Shown here in pieces: positions 9,547-20,631 of a stretch of DNA of 64,000 bases; positions within the stretch are counted from its first letter, which is position 1; every line of letters begins with the position of its first letter. This stretch comes from Roseiflexus sp. RS-1 (GTDB taxonomy: Bacteria; Chloroflexota; Chloroflexia; Chloroflexales; Roseiflexaceae). The notes beneath the pieces were generated by a model. It searched no databases. It saw only the letters and a program-made list of their open reading frames with translations, and was not told the DNA's origin. The translations under genes were made by a program, and so were the position numbers. The DNA lies in contig NC_009523.1 of assembly GCF_000016665.1 (NCBI RefSeq), positions 2,418,001 to 2,482,000 of the forward strand, read 5' to 3'.

Positions 9547-12500
9547 GTTTCAGTGCTCTTCAGCGAGCCGAAAATTCCTCAATGTCGCCCGCTGGAGCAT
9601 CGAGGTTGATGCGCGGAACATGTTTCAGTGCTCTTCAGCGAGCCGAAAATTCCTCAATAGCGGGATCGGCGTGCTCATCAATCTCGCCCGCGAGCGGTTT
9701 CAGTGCTCTTCAGCGAGCCGAAAATTCCTCAATAAGTATAGTACTGGCGGTTGGTTGGTGAAAGACGGAGTTTCAGTGCTCTTCAGCGAGCCGAAAATTC
9801 CTCAATCCAGACGTAATCGAGCGCGCTTAGTCCGGCGTGACGTTTCAGTGCTCTTCAGCGAGCCGAAAATTCCTCAATGCGTCGGTAACGGCGACTGGAT
9901 CGCCAGCGCGTCGGGTTTCAGTGCTCTTCAGCGAGCCGAAAATTCCTCAATCTACGGCGCGCCAGGATGTATCACAAGTCGATACATCGGTTTCAGTGCT
10001 CTTCAGCGAGCCGAAAATTCCTCAATAAATACGAGAAGTTCGCGGGTCGAGACCGGGGCGCACCGTTTCAGTGCTCTTCAGCGAGCCGAAAATTCCTCAA
10101 TAGGAACACATCTTCCGGAGCAGTATCAACACCAGTTGTTTCAGTGCTCTTCAGCGAGCCGAAAATTCCTCAATCGACACGCGGAACGAACCGCGCCGGT
10201 GTACGAGTTTCTGTTTCAGTGCTCTTCAGCGAGCCGAAAATTCCTCAATCTCTTTCGGAGACCGGCGGCGATTGCGAAAGGGCGAGTTTCAGTGCTCTTC
10301 AGCGAGCCGAAAATTCCTCAATGGGTCACCTCACGCGCTTCGGTGTGGATGGGTTTGTGTTTCAGTGCTCTTCAGCGAGCCGAAAATTCCTCAATCGTGT
10401 TGTGACAGCCCGCGCCCATCGCCTCGCCCGAAGTTTCAGTGCTCTTCAGCGAGCCGAAAATTCCTCAATGGGGCGCTCTCCGCCCCCTCCATTCTTATTA
10501 TACCAGTTTCAGTGCTCTTCAGCGAGCCGAAAATTCCTCAATGCAAGTTCGGCGCGACCGGACGATCCCGCATCTGGGTTTCAGTGCTCTTCAGCGAGCC
10601 GAAAATTCCTCAATGCGCGCGAAGGGCTTTCATACTTGGGTTCTCGGCGAGGTTTCAGTGCTCTTCAGCGAGCCGAAAATTCCTCAATGACGTTTTCGAT
10701 ACGCTTGACGCCGGAATCGCGCATCGTTTCAGTGCTCTTCAGCGAGCCGAAAATTCCTCAATTTGATGCGTTACTTCAGACGATAGACCGCGCGGCGGTT
10801 TCAGTGCTCTTCAGCGAGCCGAAAATTCCTCAATCGCGTCGCGCGAACAACACCGAAATCCGGTTAGAAGTTTCAGTGCTCTTCAGCGAGCCGAAAATTC
10901 CTCAATAACAACCCGCCGCGCTGCCAGACTTCCACCAGCGCGAGTTTCAGTGCTCTTCAGCGAGCCGAAAATTCCTCAATGCGGACGGGTGCGATGTGGA
11001 CGATCTCAATCCAACCGTTGTTTCAGTGCTCTTCAGCGAGCCGAAAATTCCTCAATATTACACAGAAGCCGTCGCACTCGTCGAAGTCTGGGTTTCAGTG
11101 CTCTTCAGCGAGCCGAAAATTCCTCAATACGCACCATCAGCGCCACCCGCCGCTCGTCCATCCCGTTTCAGTGCTCTTCAGCGAGCCGAAAATTCCTCAA
11201 TGGTTCCGTCGGCGCGCGTGTTGCGTCAGTTGTGCAAGTTTCAGTGCTCTTCAGCGAGCCGAAAATTCCTCAATGCCGCGCGGTCGATCCGCGTCGTCGG
11301 AAGTTACAACGTTTCAGTGCTCTTCAGCGAGCCGAAAATTCCTCAATAAGATGCTGTGTTGTGACACTGCTGAAAGACAACGAGTTTCAGTGCTCTTCAG
11401 CGAGCCGAAAATTCCTCAATTTGAGTCCTCGTTGTACAGCACTGTCAATGTGATCTCAGTTTCAGTGCTCTTCAGCGAGCCGAAAATTCCTCAATCATCA
11501 ACGCGGCGGTGACGCTGTGGTTGTCGCCCCGTTTCAGTGCTCTTCAGCGAGCCGAAAATTCCTCAATCCGATCTCGACTTCCGCAGCGCCTTCGTTGCGC
11601 CGGAGTTTCAGTGCTCTTCAGCGAGCCGAAAATTCCTCAATACTCCCGTCTGAGCGTGAGGCGAAGCAAAGACGGCGTTTCAGTGCTCTTCAGCGAGCCG
11701 AAAATTCCTCAATAACTCTTGCACCTCTGGGAACCGTCGGTGAGGAGCGGTTTCAGTGCTCTTCAGCGAGCCGAAAATTCCTCAATTCGACCGACCGACG
11801 CCGAACGCTCGCGGTTTGAACAGGTTTCAGTGCTCTTCAGCGAGCCGAAAATTCCTCAATTCGGCGTAACGGTCAACGTCGACGCGCTGCTGGCGGATTG
11901 TTTCAGTGCTCTTCAGCGAGCCGAAAATTCCTCAATCGTGAATACGAGGGCGAGTTGATAGGCGTCTGGAAACGTTTCAGTGCTCTTCAGCGAGCCGAAA
12001 ATTCCTCAATGTTCCAAGACCCGAAAATCATTGATATCGAGGTCTGGGTTTCAGTGCTCTTCAGCGAGCCGAAAATTCCTCAATCATTCCGGAACACCGC
12101 CCCGCCGTCGTCGAGAAACTGTTTCAGTGCTCTTCAGCGAGCCGAAAATTCCTCAATCGCCCAGCGCGCCGCGCGCTGCCAGACATCCGCGTCGTGTTTC
12201 AGTGCTCTTCAGCGAGCCGAAAATTCCTCAATTGTCAAGCCCCAATTTTGCGGAAAATCCGGCGATTTTGTTTCAGTGCTCTTCAGCGAGCCGAAAATTC
12301 CTCAATTAACCCGGAGCGGCGGATCGTCGTTATACGCCCTATGTTTCAGTGCTCTTCAGCGAGCCGAAAATTCCTCAATGTCGCCACTGAAGATTAGGCA
12401 TATCAAAGTCCCGTGTTGTTTCAGTGCTCTTCAGCGAGCCGAAAATTCCTCAATGCAGTCGAGCGCTGTAATGCGCGTTCGATCCGATCCGTTTCAGTGC

Positions 12501-15500
12501 TCTTCAGCGAGCCGAAAATTCCTCAATCGTGAGTACGCAAGATTCAGGTTTACCGTTGTTGAAGTTTCAGTGCTCTTCAGCGAGCCGAAAATTCCTCAAT
12601 CAGGAGAGCGCATTTAGGATCGTAGCCAGCAATTGCGTTTCAGTGCTCTTCAGCGAGCCGAAAATTCCTCAATTGACGCGCATATGATCCTCTCCTGTTG
12701 ACGTGATAAAGTTTCAGTGCTCTTCAGCGAGCCGAAAATTCCTCAATGCCCTTGCCATTTGCGCGCCTAGCGGCTACCTGACGGTTTCAGTGCTCTTCAG
12801 CGAGCCGAAAATTCCTCAATCTAATATCCGCACAATCCTAAACGCAATTATTCAGGGTTTCAGTGCTCTTCAGCGAGCCGAAAATTCCTCAATGCGCGCG
12901 GGTTTATACAAGCCCGCTTGGATAGGGAAGTTTCAGTGCTCTTCAGCGAGCCGAAAATTCCTCAATTTATCGCGCGCGTACACGCATTGCCTGACACACA
13001 ATGTCGTTTCAGTGCTCTTCAGCGAGCCGAAAATTCCTCAATCTGCGACAGCACAGGTATGAAGCAATGGTACAGGCGTTTCAGTGCTCTTCAGCGAGCC
13101 GAAAATTCCTCAATCTAATATTTTCAGTTTATCCATAATCAACCTCAATCAGTTTCAGTGCTCTTCAGCGAGCCGAAAATTCCTCAATTCTGGTAGCGCG
13201 CATTTTCGCCGCGCGTATCGTCTGTTTCAGTGCTCTTCAGCGAGCCGAAAATTCCTCAATCGGTAGTGACGGGTTCAACTCCCCTGGTACTAATCAGGTT
13301 TCAGTGCTCTTCAGCGAGCCGAAAATTCCTCAATACCCGTACTGTCTCTGCCTTGCCCTTGCGGTTCATCTGTTTCAGTGCTCTTCAGCGAGCCGAAAAT
13401 TCCTCAATCGGTAGTGACGGGTTCAACTCCCCTGGTACTAATCAGGTTTCAGTGCTCTTCAGCGAGCCGAAAATTCCTCAATTCAAGATAAGCCTTATAC
13501 GCCGTATCAGCAAGTGTAGTTTCAGTGCTCTTCAGCGAGCCGAAAATTCCTCAATGTAGGCTATCGGCATTATGATGATAGGGTTTTGGTACAGGTTTCA
13601 GTGCTCTTCAGCGAGCCGAAAATTCCTCAATGTTCTGGTAGCGCGCATTTTCGCCGCGCGTATCGTCTGTTTCAGTGCTCTTCAGCGAGCCGAAAATTCC
13701 TCAATCGGGTTCAAAGGGCTAAGCAAAGACGGTGTTTTTGTGTTTCAGTGCTCTTCAGCGAGCCGAAAATTCCTCAATAGAGAGGTGATACGTTATATGT
13801 GGGAAGTCCAAAAGTTTCAGTGCTCTTCAGCGAGCCGAAAATTCCTCAATGAAACACCGTGAAACTCCGTAAAACATCATATCACGAATGTTTCAGTGCT
13901 CTTCAGCGAGCCGAAAATTCCTCAATCGAATCTATGTCTTGTTGTGCGCAAAAATGTTACATACGTTTCAGTGCTCTTCAGCGAGCCGAAAATTCCTCAA
14001 TATTGTGACCGTTGTAGGCTACGCTCGGACGGTGAGAGGTTTCAGTGCTCTTCAGCGAGCCGAAAATTCCTCAATTTGGCATATCGGGGCTACTGGTGTA
14101 CCGAAAGCAGACGTTTCAGTGCTCTTCAGCGAGCCGAAAATTCCTCAATGTTACCACGCGCTTGCGCTAGCCGTATGCGCGCCTAGGTTTCAGTGCTCTT
14201 CAGCGAGCCGAAAATTCCTCAATGCAACCCGGTACGAATCGAAATTGACGCGCATAGAGTTTCAGTGCTCTTCAGCGAGCCGAAAATTCCTCAATGGAAC
14301 CCCGCCGACGCCGGCGGGGTTTCCGGTCGTGTTTCAGTGCTCTTCAGCGAGCCGAAAATTCCTCAATCACCGACAACGCTGACGTTCCAGAACCAACCGG
14401 TTGAGGTTTCAGTGCTCTTCAGCGAGCCGAAAATTCCTCAATCGGAAGGGATGTCTCAAAGTGGGGATGGATCGAGTTCGACGTTTCAGTGCTCTTCAGC
14501 GAGCCGAAAATTCCTCAATCGTCTTCAGTTTCGCCGCGAACTCAACGGAGATTTCGTTTCAGTGCTCTTCAGCGAGCCGAAAATTCCTCAATTTTGCCGA
14601 TATCCGCGAATTACTGAAGAATATGGTGAAGTTTCAGTGCTCTTCAGCGAGCCGAAAATTCCTCAATTCCGTCTGGTTCGACGCGGCGCGCTGGGCTGTC
14701 GAGTGGTTTCAGTGCTCTTCAGCGAGCCGAAAATTCCTCAATTCGATAGTGGTCATAAACCGCTCTCAGGAACGTATCAGTTTCAGTGCTCTTCAGCGAG
14801 CCGAAAATTCCTCAATAGCGTCTACCAGACGCTGGACGATGCGCGGAAGGACGTTTCAGTGCTCTTCAGCGAGCCGAAAATTCCTCAATTTGGCAGAAGG
14901 GGGGTGATCATATGGCGCTTGTCGCGTTTCAGTGCTCTTCAGCGAGCCGAAAATTCCTCAATTTTTCCGAACATCAGCGCAATTATACGAATTGTGAGGT
15001 TTCAGTGCTCTTCAGCGAGCCGAAAATTCCTCAATTGTGTGACCGAGTGCGGCTACACGACGTTGCTTGACGTTTCAGTGCTCTTCAGCGAGCCGAAAAT
15101 TCCTCAATGGAGCGCGTGGCGGGTGTTTAGGTCGCTGAGTTAGCGGTTTCAGTGCTCTTCAGCGAGCCGAAAATTCCTCAATCATCATCGACATCCACCC
15201 AGCGCGTGCAATCGACCGCGTTTCAGTGCTCTTCAGCGAGCCGAAAATTCCTCAATGTAAGCGAGCGGCGGCGCGGTTGGTGGCGCGCCGGAGTTTCAGT
15301 GCTCTTCAGCGAGCCGAAAATTCCTCAATTTGATTGCGGCCAAAAGCCAAACGTCGAATCAAGTTCTTGAGTTTCAGTGCTCTTCAGCGAGCCGAAAATT
15401 CCTCAATACGACCCGACAAAATGACCGCATTTTACGAAGCAGAGTTTCAGTGCTCTTCAGCGAGCCGAAAATTCCTCAATGAGGAATTGCGCTTCGAGAT

Positions 15501-18500
15501 CGACCGCGCCCGCGCCGGTTTCAGTGCTCTTCAGCGAGCCGAAAATTCCTCAATTCTCGATGTCGAGGTAGCGCTGGTTGATGCGCATCGCGTCGTTTCA
15601 GTGCTCTTCAGCGAGCCGAAAATTCCTCAATTGGCAGACAAACGCCGGATTTTGGTTCGCCGACGCGCGTTTCAGTGCTCTTCAGCGAGCCGAAAATTCC
15701 TCAATGCGCCTGCAGCGTCTCCTTGCCGACGCCCCGCGCGGCGTTTCAGTGCTCTTCAGCGAGCCGAAAATTCCTCAATTTCTCGGCGTCGTTGAGGTAG
15801 CGCGCGCAGACGACTGTTTCAGTGCTCTTCAGCGAGCCGAAAATTCCTCAATGCGTGAGGAGCGGTCGCCGGGCAAACGCGGCGAAAAGTTTCAGTGCTC
15901 TTCAGCGAGCCGAAAATTCCTCAATGCTGACCGGGCGGGTGCATCCACACTTGAAGATCGCGTTTCAGTGCTCTTCAGCGAGCCGAAAATTCCTCAATCC
16001 ATCCGTTGTCGGACGGGGCTTGTCGGATTCGGTGTTTCAGTGCTCTTCAGCGAGCCGAAAATTCCTCAATCGCCTTCGGGTCGCGCACCCCCAGCGCCGG
16101 CGCGTCCGTTTCAGTGCTCTTCAGCGAGCCGAAAATTCCTCAATGCAGTCGCAGCGCCTTATAGAGCAGCGCCTCGGCGCGTTTCAGTGCTCTTCAGCGA
16201 GCCGAAAATTCCTCAATTCATAATGCGGTGGGGTTGGAGGTGCGTCCGATTGAGTTTCAGTGCTCTTCAGCGAGCCGAAAATTCCTCAATCGTCGCCGGT
16301 TCCGGCGCGCCGTTCGCGCGCGAAACGGTTTCAGTGCTCTTCAGCGAGCCGAAAATTCCTCAATTCGACGAAGCGGCGCAATTCTTCCGAGAATTCAGTG
16401 GTTTCAGTGCTCTTCAGCGAGCCGAAAATTCCTCAATCAAAGCGCGTTTGATTATTCTCGCCGACGCCGACGTGTTTCAGTGCTCTTCAGCGAGCCGAAA
16501 ATTCCTCAATCGACCGCTTTCGTCCAGTCCTCAAGTTCTTGATGCGTTTCAGTGCTCTTCAGCGAGCCGAAAATTCCTCAATCCGGTCGTTAGCCTAGCA
16601 CACAAGTTCCCGTCTGTCAAGTTTCAGTGCTCTTCAGCGAGCCGAAAATTCCTCAATGGTCGTAGTATCGGTCGCTGTTGCGAAGGACAACGACGTTTCA
16701 GTGCTCTTCAGCGAGCCGAAAATTCCTCAATTTTGGTCTCAACGTACACGTTGATCTCGCGCTCAAGGTTTCAGTGCTCTTCAGCGAGCCGAAAATTCCT
16801 CAATTTTCGATAGTAGCGTTCGCTTCCCAGCGACCGTCAATGTTTCAGTGCTCTTCAGCGAGCCGAAAATTCCTCAATTCTGCGCCCCAGTCGTCGAGCG
16901 CCGCAAGCAGCGCGTGTTTCAGTGCTCTTCAGCGAGCCGAAAATTCCTCAATGTTGGTGGCGCTGCTGCTCCGCGACCCAGCCGTTCGTTTCAGTGCTCT
17001 TCAGCGAGCCGAAAATTCCTCAATATCGCCCGTCACACCTTCCCCCGCCGCCGGGCGAACGCGTTTCAGTGCTCTTCAGCGAGCCGAAAATTCCTCAATG
17101 CGAGACCGCGCCCGCCAGCGACCGGTTCTTCTTCGTTTCAGTGCTCTTCAGCGAGCCGAAAATTCCTCAATTCAGCGATTGAACCACATCAAGCGCTTCG
17201 TCGCGGGTTTCAGTGCTCTTCAGCGAGCCGAAAATTCCTCAATTCAAAAAGAGCGCGAATCAGTTCTTCCGCCTCCGCGGTTTCAGTGCTCTTCAGCGAG
17301 CCGAAAATTCCTCAATCTAACATTCCCACTATTCGCGCCCCGGTACACCGCCGTTTCAGTGCTCTTCAGCGAGCCGAAAATTCCTCAATACAACTACCCG
17401 AATATCGTTGTCATCCGGTCGGCAAAGTTTCAGTGCTCTTCAGCGAGCCGAAAATTCCTCAATTGTTCATTTATTCGCCGTCGGTCGGGACGGGCGTCTC
17501 AAGTTTCAGTGCTCTTCAGCGAGCCGAAAATTCCTCAATCGCGAACTGGAGAACGACTTCCGCGTTTCGCGCGCGAAGTTTCAGTGCTCTTCAGCGAGCC
17601 GAAAATTCCTCAATTATATTGATTCGGTGTGCGAAGCCGCGCCCGCAACGAACGTTTCAGTGCTCTTCAGCGAGCCGAAAATTCCTCAATCGATGTGTTG
17701 TGACACTGGTACTGCTGATGGAACAACAGCGTTTCAGTGCTCTTCAGCGAGCCGAAAATTCCTCAATCCAGAACAGAAAACGGCGCGCGCGTTGACCGCG
17801 AGTGTTTCAGTGCTCTTCAGCGAGCCGAAAATTCCTCAATTACTATAGGCTAGCCCTAGCCGTTTGCGCGCCTAGGTTTCAGTGCTCTTCAGCGAGCCGA
17901 AAATTCCTCAATTTCTGACGTTGCTGCCGACGCTGATCGAGTTGGCGACGGTCGTTTCAGTGCTCTTCAGCGAGCCGAAAATTCCTCAATCAGGTTTTTG
18001 GTTTGCCGACGTTTTCGTTGAGCGCGAGTTTCAGTGCTCTTCAGCGAGCCGAAAATTCCTCAATTTCAGTCCGTCCCAAGGCTTGCCGATGCGCCGGGAC
18101 GGTTTCAGTGCTCTTCAGCGAGCCGAAAATTCCTCAATTCGACCGCGCGCTGGTTGCGGACGCGGCGCGGGGTGTTGGTTTCAGTGCTCTTCAGCGAGCC
18201 GAAAATTCCTCAATGTGTTCGTCATATCGCACAGCCCGACCAGCCCATTGAGTTTCAGTGCTCTTCAGCGAGCCGAAAATTCCTCAATTGATCATCCACA
18301 CCGGCAACGGTCTGATGCCGATGTGTTTCAGTGCTCTTCAGCGAGCCGAAAATTCCTCAATCGAGGTCGAGGTAGCGCTGGTTGATGCGCATCGCGTCGT
18401 TTCAGTGCTCTTCAGCGAGCCGAAAATTCCTCAATCGGCGAGCCGAACCTGCTGAACATCCCGCGCGGCGAGTTTCAGTGCTCTTCAGCGAGCCGAAAAT

Positions 18501-18730
18501 TCCTCAATTCGGAGGCGGCGAAATGCTACCCGCGCGTGCTGTCGGTGTTTCAGTGCTCTTCAGCGAGCCGAAAATTCCTCAATGGGCGCGTGGGACACCT
18601 CACGCGCTTCGGCGTTGACGTTTCAGTGCTCTTCAGCGAGCCGAAAATTCCTCAATCCAGACGCGGTACAACTCGAAAAAGCGGCGCTTCTCCGTTTCAG
18701 TGCTCTTCAGCGAGCCGAAAATTCCTCAAT
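9547..18730 (-). CRISPR. CRISPR array, 125 canonical repeats
   Basis: I counted 125 copies of one 37-bp repeat, written on the plus strand as GTTTCAGTGCTCTTCAGC...GAGCCGAAAATTCCTCAAT, starting at 9547, 9622, 9697 and so on to 18694. Spacers are 35-41 bp. By eye all copies are identical. On the minus strand the repeat ends in GCACTGAAAC, close to the ATTGAAAC 5' handle of mature crRNAs, so transcription should run on the minus strand. This agrees with the promoter at 18826-18854 and with the degenerate copies at the left end. Several spacers are duplicated or near-duplicated. No cas genes occur in the window, so the effector type is unknown; the handle suits a type I or type III system encoded elsewhere. 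All open frames across the array are chance readings of repeat and spacer. Confidence 0.99.
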
Positions 18731-19020
18731 CCCGACCCTCGCACCTGCGTCCATCCATATTCCCGACTGCGACGATCACGCTTCGTCGTTCCTGAGCCTT
18801 CCTGGTGCGTCGCCATGACACCCGTATACTAGCATGAACGGGCGCGTTTCGCAACCCGATTCTTGCGCCAAAACCGCGTCAAGTTGCGAAACACGCTCCT
18901 TCCCTTTCTGCTGCCCAAAACGTCGATAGAATCGTTGACACATCGATTTGAACGACCCGCCTTTTCGACCTTTGCCCGACGAGTTGCGAAAGCGCGGCGC
19001 ATATCGTCCGAATATACCAG
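18731..19020 (-). other. CRISPR leader / leuB 3' flank
   Basis: 290 bases between the last repeat and the leuB stop, non-coding on both strands. It holds a promoter reading into the array and a perfect 10-bp inverted repeat, GTTTCGCAAC (18846-18855) and GTTGCGAAAC (18883-18892), with a third 9/10 copy at 18983-18992. The inverted repeat overlaps the -35 box. Because leuB is transcribed toward the array, read-through from the leu operon is also possible; I see no strong terminator between them. Confidence 0.7.
18826..18854 (-). promoter_or_regulatory. Predicted CRISPR leader promoter
   Basis: On the minus strand TTGCGA (18849-18854) and TAGTAT (18826-18831) are separated by exactly 17 bp, a good housekeeping-sigma match. 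Transcription would start near 18819 and reach the first repeat after about 90 nt. Confidence 0.65.
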
Positions 19021-20124
19021 TTACCCGACGATGACCCGCGCTGCCACTGCCGCGCCGACGTCGGTCGTGGTTGCGGGGCGCTCATCTGGCGCAGCAATGT
19101 CGGCGGTGACGATGCCATCCTCGATGGTGCGCCAGACGGCGGTTTCAACGGCGCGCGCTTCGCGCTCCAGCCCCAGCGAGTGTCGCAGAAGCAGCGCTAC
19201 ACTCAGGATGGTTGCCAGCGGGTTGGCGATCCCTTTGCCGGCGATGTCGGGCGCTGAGCCGTGGATGGGTTCGTACAACCCCATCCGCGTCGTCCTGCCG
19301 GTGTCGCCGGGTGCGCCGAGCGATGCGGATGGAAGCATCCCCATCGATCCTGCCAGCATCGATGCTTCATCGGTCAGAATGTCACCGAACATGTTTTCGG
19401 TCACGATCACGTCGAAGTCTGAGGGACGGCGGATGAGGTGCATGGCGCATGCGTCGACCAGCATGTGTTCCAGATGCACGTCGGGGAACTCGTCGCGCAT
19501 CACGCGTGTTGTGACGCTGCGCCACAGGCGTGAGGTTTCCAGCACGTTCGCTTTGTCCACCGAGGTCACTTTTTTGCGCCGCTGACGCGCCAGGGTTGCG
19601 GCTGTCCGCACGATCCGCTCGATCTCAGCCGTGGTGTAGACGCATTCGTCATAGGCGCTCTCGCCGCCATCAGGGGTCGTATCGCGCCCTTTTTCGCCAA
19701 AATAGATGCCGCCGGTCAGTTCACGTACAACGATCAGATCAACTCCCTGCAATCGTTCGGGGCGCAGCGGCGACGCGGCGATCAGGCGCGGGTGCAATGT
19801 GACCGGGCGCAGGTTGGCGAACAGTCCCAGCGCCTTGCGGATGCCGAGCAGTCCCTGTTCGGGACGCACCGGCGCGTCCGGGTTATCCCATTTTGGACCG
19901 CCGACTGCGCCGAGAAGCACCGCATCCGACTCGCGGCACAGGCGCAGGGTTTCGTCTGGCAGCGCCGTTCCAACGGCGTCGATGGCGCATCCGCCGATCA
20001 GCGCTTCGCGCATGTCGAAGGTATGTCCGAAACGCTCTCCAACCGCTTCGAGAACACGCCTCCCCTCAGCAACCACTTCCGGTCCGATGCCGTCTCCGGG
20101 AAGCGCAGTGATAACCGCATGCAT
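19021..20124 (-). CDS. leuB: 3-isopropylmalate dehydrogenase
   Basis: Oxidatively decarboxylates 3-isopropylmalate to 2-oxoisocaproate with NAD+, the third committed step of leucine synthesis. The 367-residue length is usual. [17 protein letters not shown] opens the protein. [12 protein letters not shown], the catalytic Tyr/Lys regions, and [22 protein letters not shown] (metal-binding Asp residues) are intact. It is the last gene of the ilv-leu operon, 12 bases after the YqhA-like gene, and the CRISPR leader follows its stop. Confidence 0.97.
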   Translation of the reverse strand: MHAVITALPGDGIGPEVVAEGRRVLEAVGERFGHTFDMREALIGGCAIDAVGTALPDETLRLCRESDAVLLGAVGGPKWDNPDAPVRPEQGLLGIRKALGLFANLRPVTLHPRLIAASPLRPERLQGVDLIVVRELTGGIYFGEKGRDTTPDGGESAYDECVYTTAEIERIVRTAATLARQRRKKVTSVDKANVLETSRLWRSVTTRVMRDEFPDVHLEHMLVDACAMHLIRRPSDFDVIVTENMFGDILTDEASMLAGSMGMLPSASLGAPGDTGRTTRMGLYEPIHGSAPDIAGKGIANPLATILSVALLLRHSLGLEREARAVETAVWRTIEDGIVTADIAAPDERPATTTDVGAAVAARVIVG

Positions 20125-20136
20125 GTCCTGCTCCGT

Positions 20137-20625
20137 CTATTCTTTGTCCTGGTCTTTGTCCTTTTTGCTTTTCTGACCGAGAAAGAAGGTGAGCGCCGCG
20201 ATAACCAGCGCCGCGCCGCCGCCCGAAATCAGCAGGTTCGTCTCGCCGTTCCAGGTGGTGAATTGACCGAGAAATCCGACACCGATAACGACGATGATAA
20301 CGCCGATCAGTTTGTCTTTCAGATCATCGAGGGTGCGGATTTCGAGCCAGTTTGGCACCGGCACCTGGTGGTCGATGAACAATTCGTACAATCCCAGTGC
20401 AACAATGTAGAGCACCGTCGCCAGCAGGAAAATGTCGGTGATCTCGATAAAACTGAGCAACAGCGCTTTGGCGACTTTCGAGGTAAACTCGCCTTTTGAA
20501 AAAACATCGCGTATGACCACATATGTTTCAACTGTGCCAAACAGGATCAGCGCCGTTGCTGCAATGAGGGTCGCCAGCACTGCGACAATAATGATGTAGC
20601 GTATCAGTCCAATCAGGCGCGTCAC
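20137..20625 (-). CDS. YqhA/UPF0114-family membrane protein
   Basis: A 162-residue membrane protein with four hydrophobic stretches (about residues 8-30, 50-78, 108-126 and 132-150) and a charged tail GQKSKKDKDQDKE. Sequence features such as LSFIEITDIFLLATVLYI match the UPF0114 (YqhA) family, whose function is unknown; some members have been suggested to be small ion-transport proteins. It is inserted between leuD and leuB, with 6- and 12-base gaps, so it must be cotranscribed with leucine genes, but a role in leucine synthesis is not implied. Confidence 0.8.
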   Translation of the reverse strand: MTRLIGLIRYIIIVAVLATLIAATALILFGTVETYVVIRDVFSKGEFTSKVAKALLLSFIEITDIFLLATVLYIVALGLYELFIDHQVPVPNWLEIRTLDDLKDKLIGVIIVVIGVGFLGQFTTWNGETNLLISGGGAALVIAALTFFLGQKSKKDKDQDKE

Positions 20626-20631
20626 TACCTG

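Noticed and set aside
13261-13297. A tRNA gene suggested by the T-arm-like sequence
   Set aside because: It is a CRISPR spacer between two exact repeats and lacks any other tRNA arm.
9547-18832. Many long open frames across the CRISPR array, with recurring FQCSSASRKFLN, VSVLFSEPKIPQ and FSALQRAENSS peptides
   Set aside because: They are the three-frame translations of the 37-bp repeat joined by spacers. The repeat lacks stop codons in these frames, so long frames are expected by chance.
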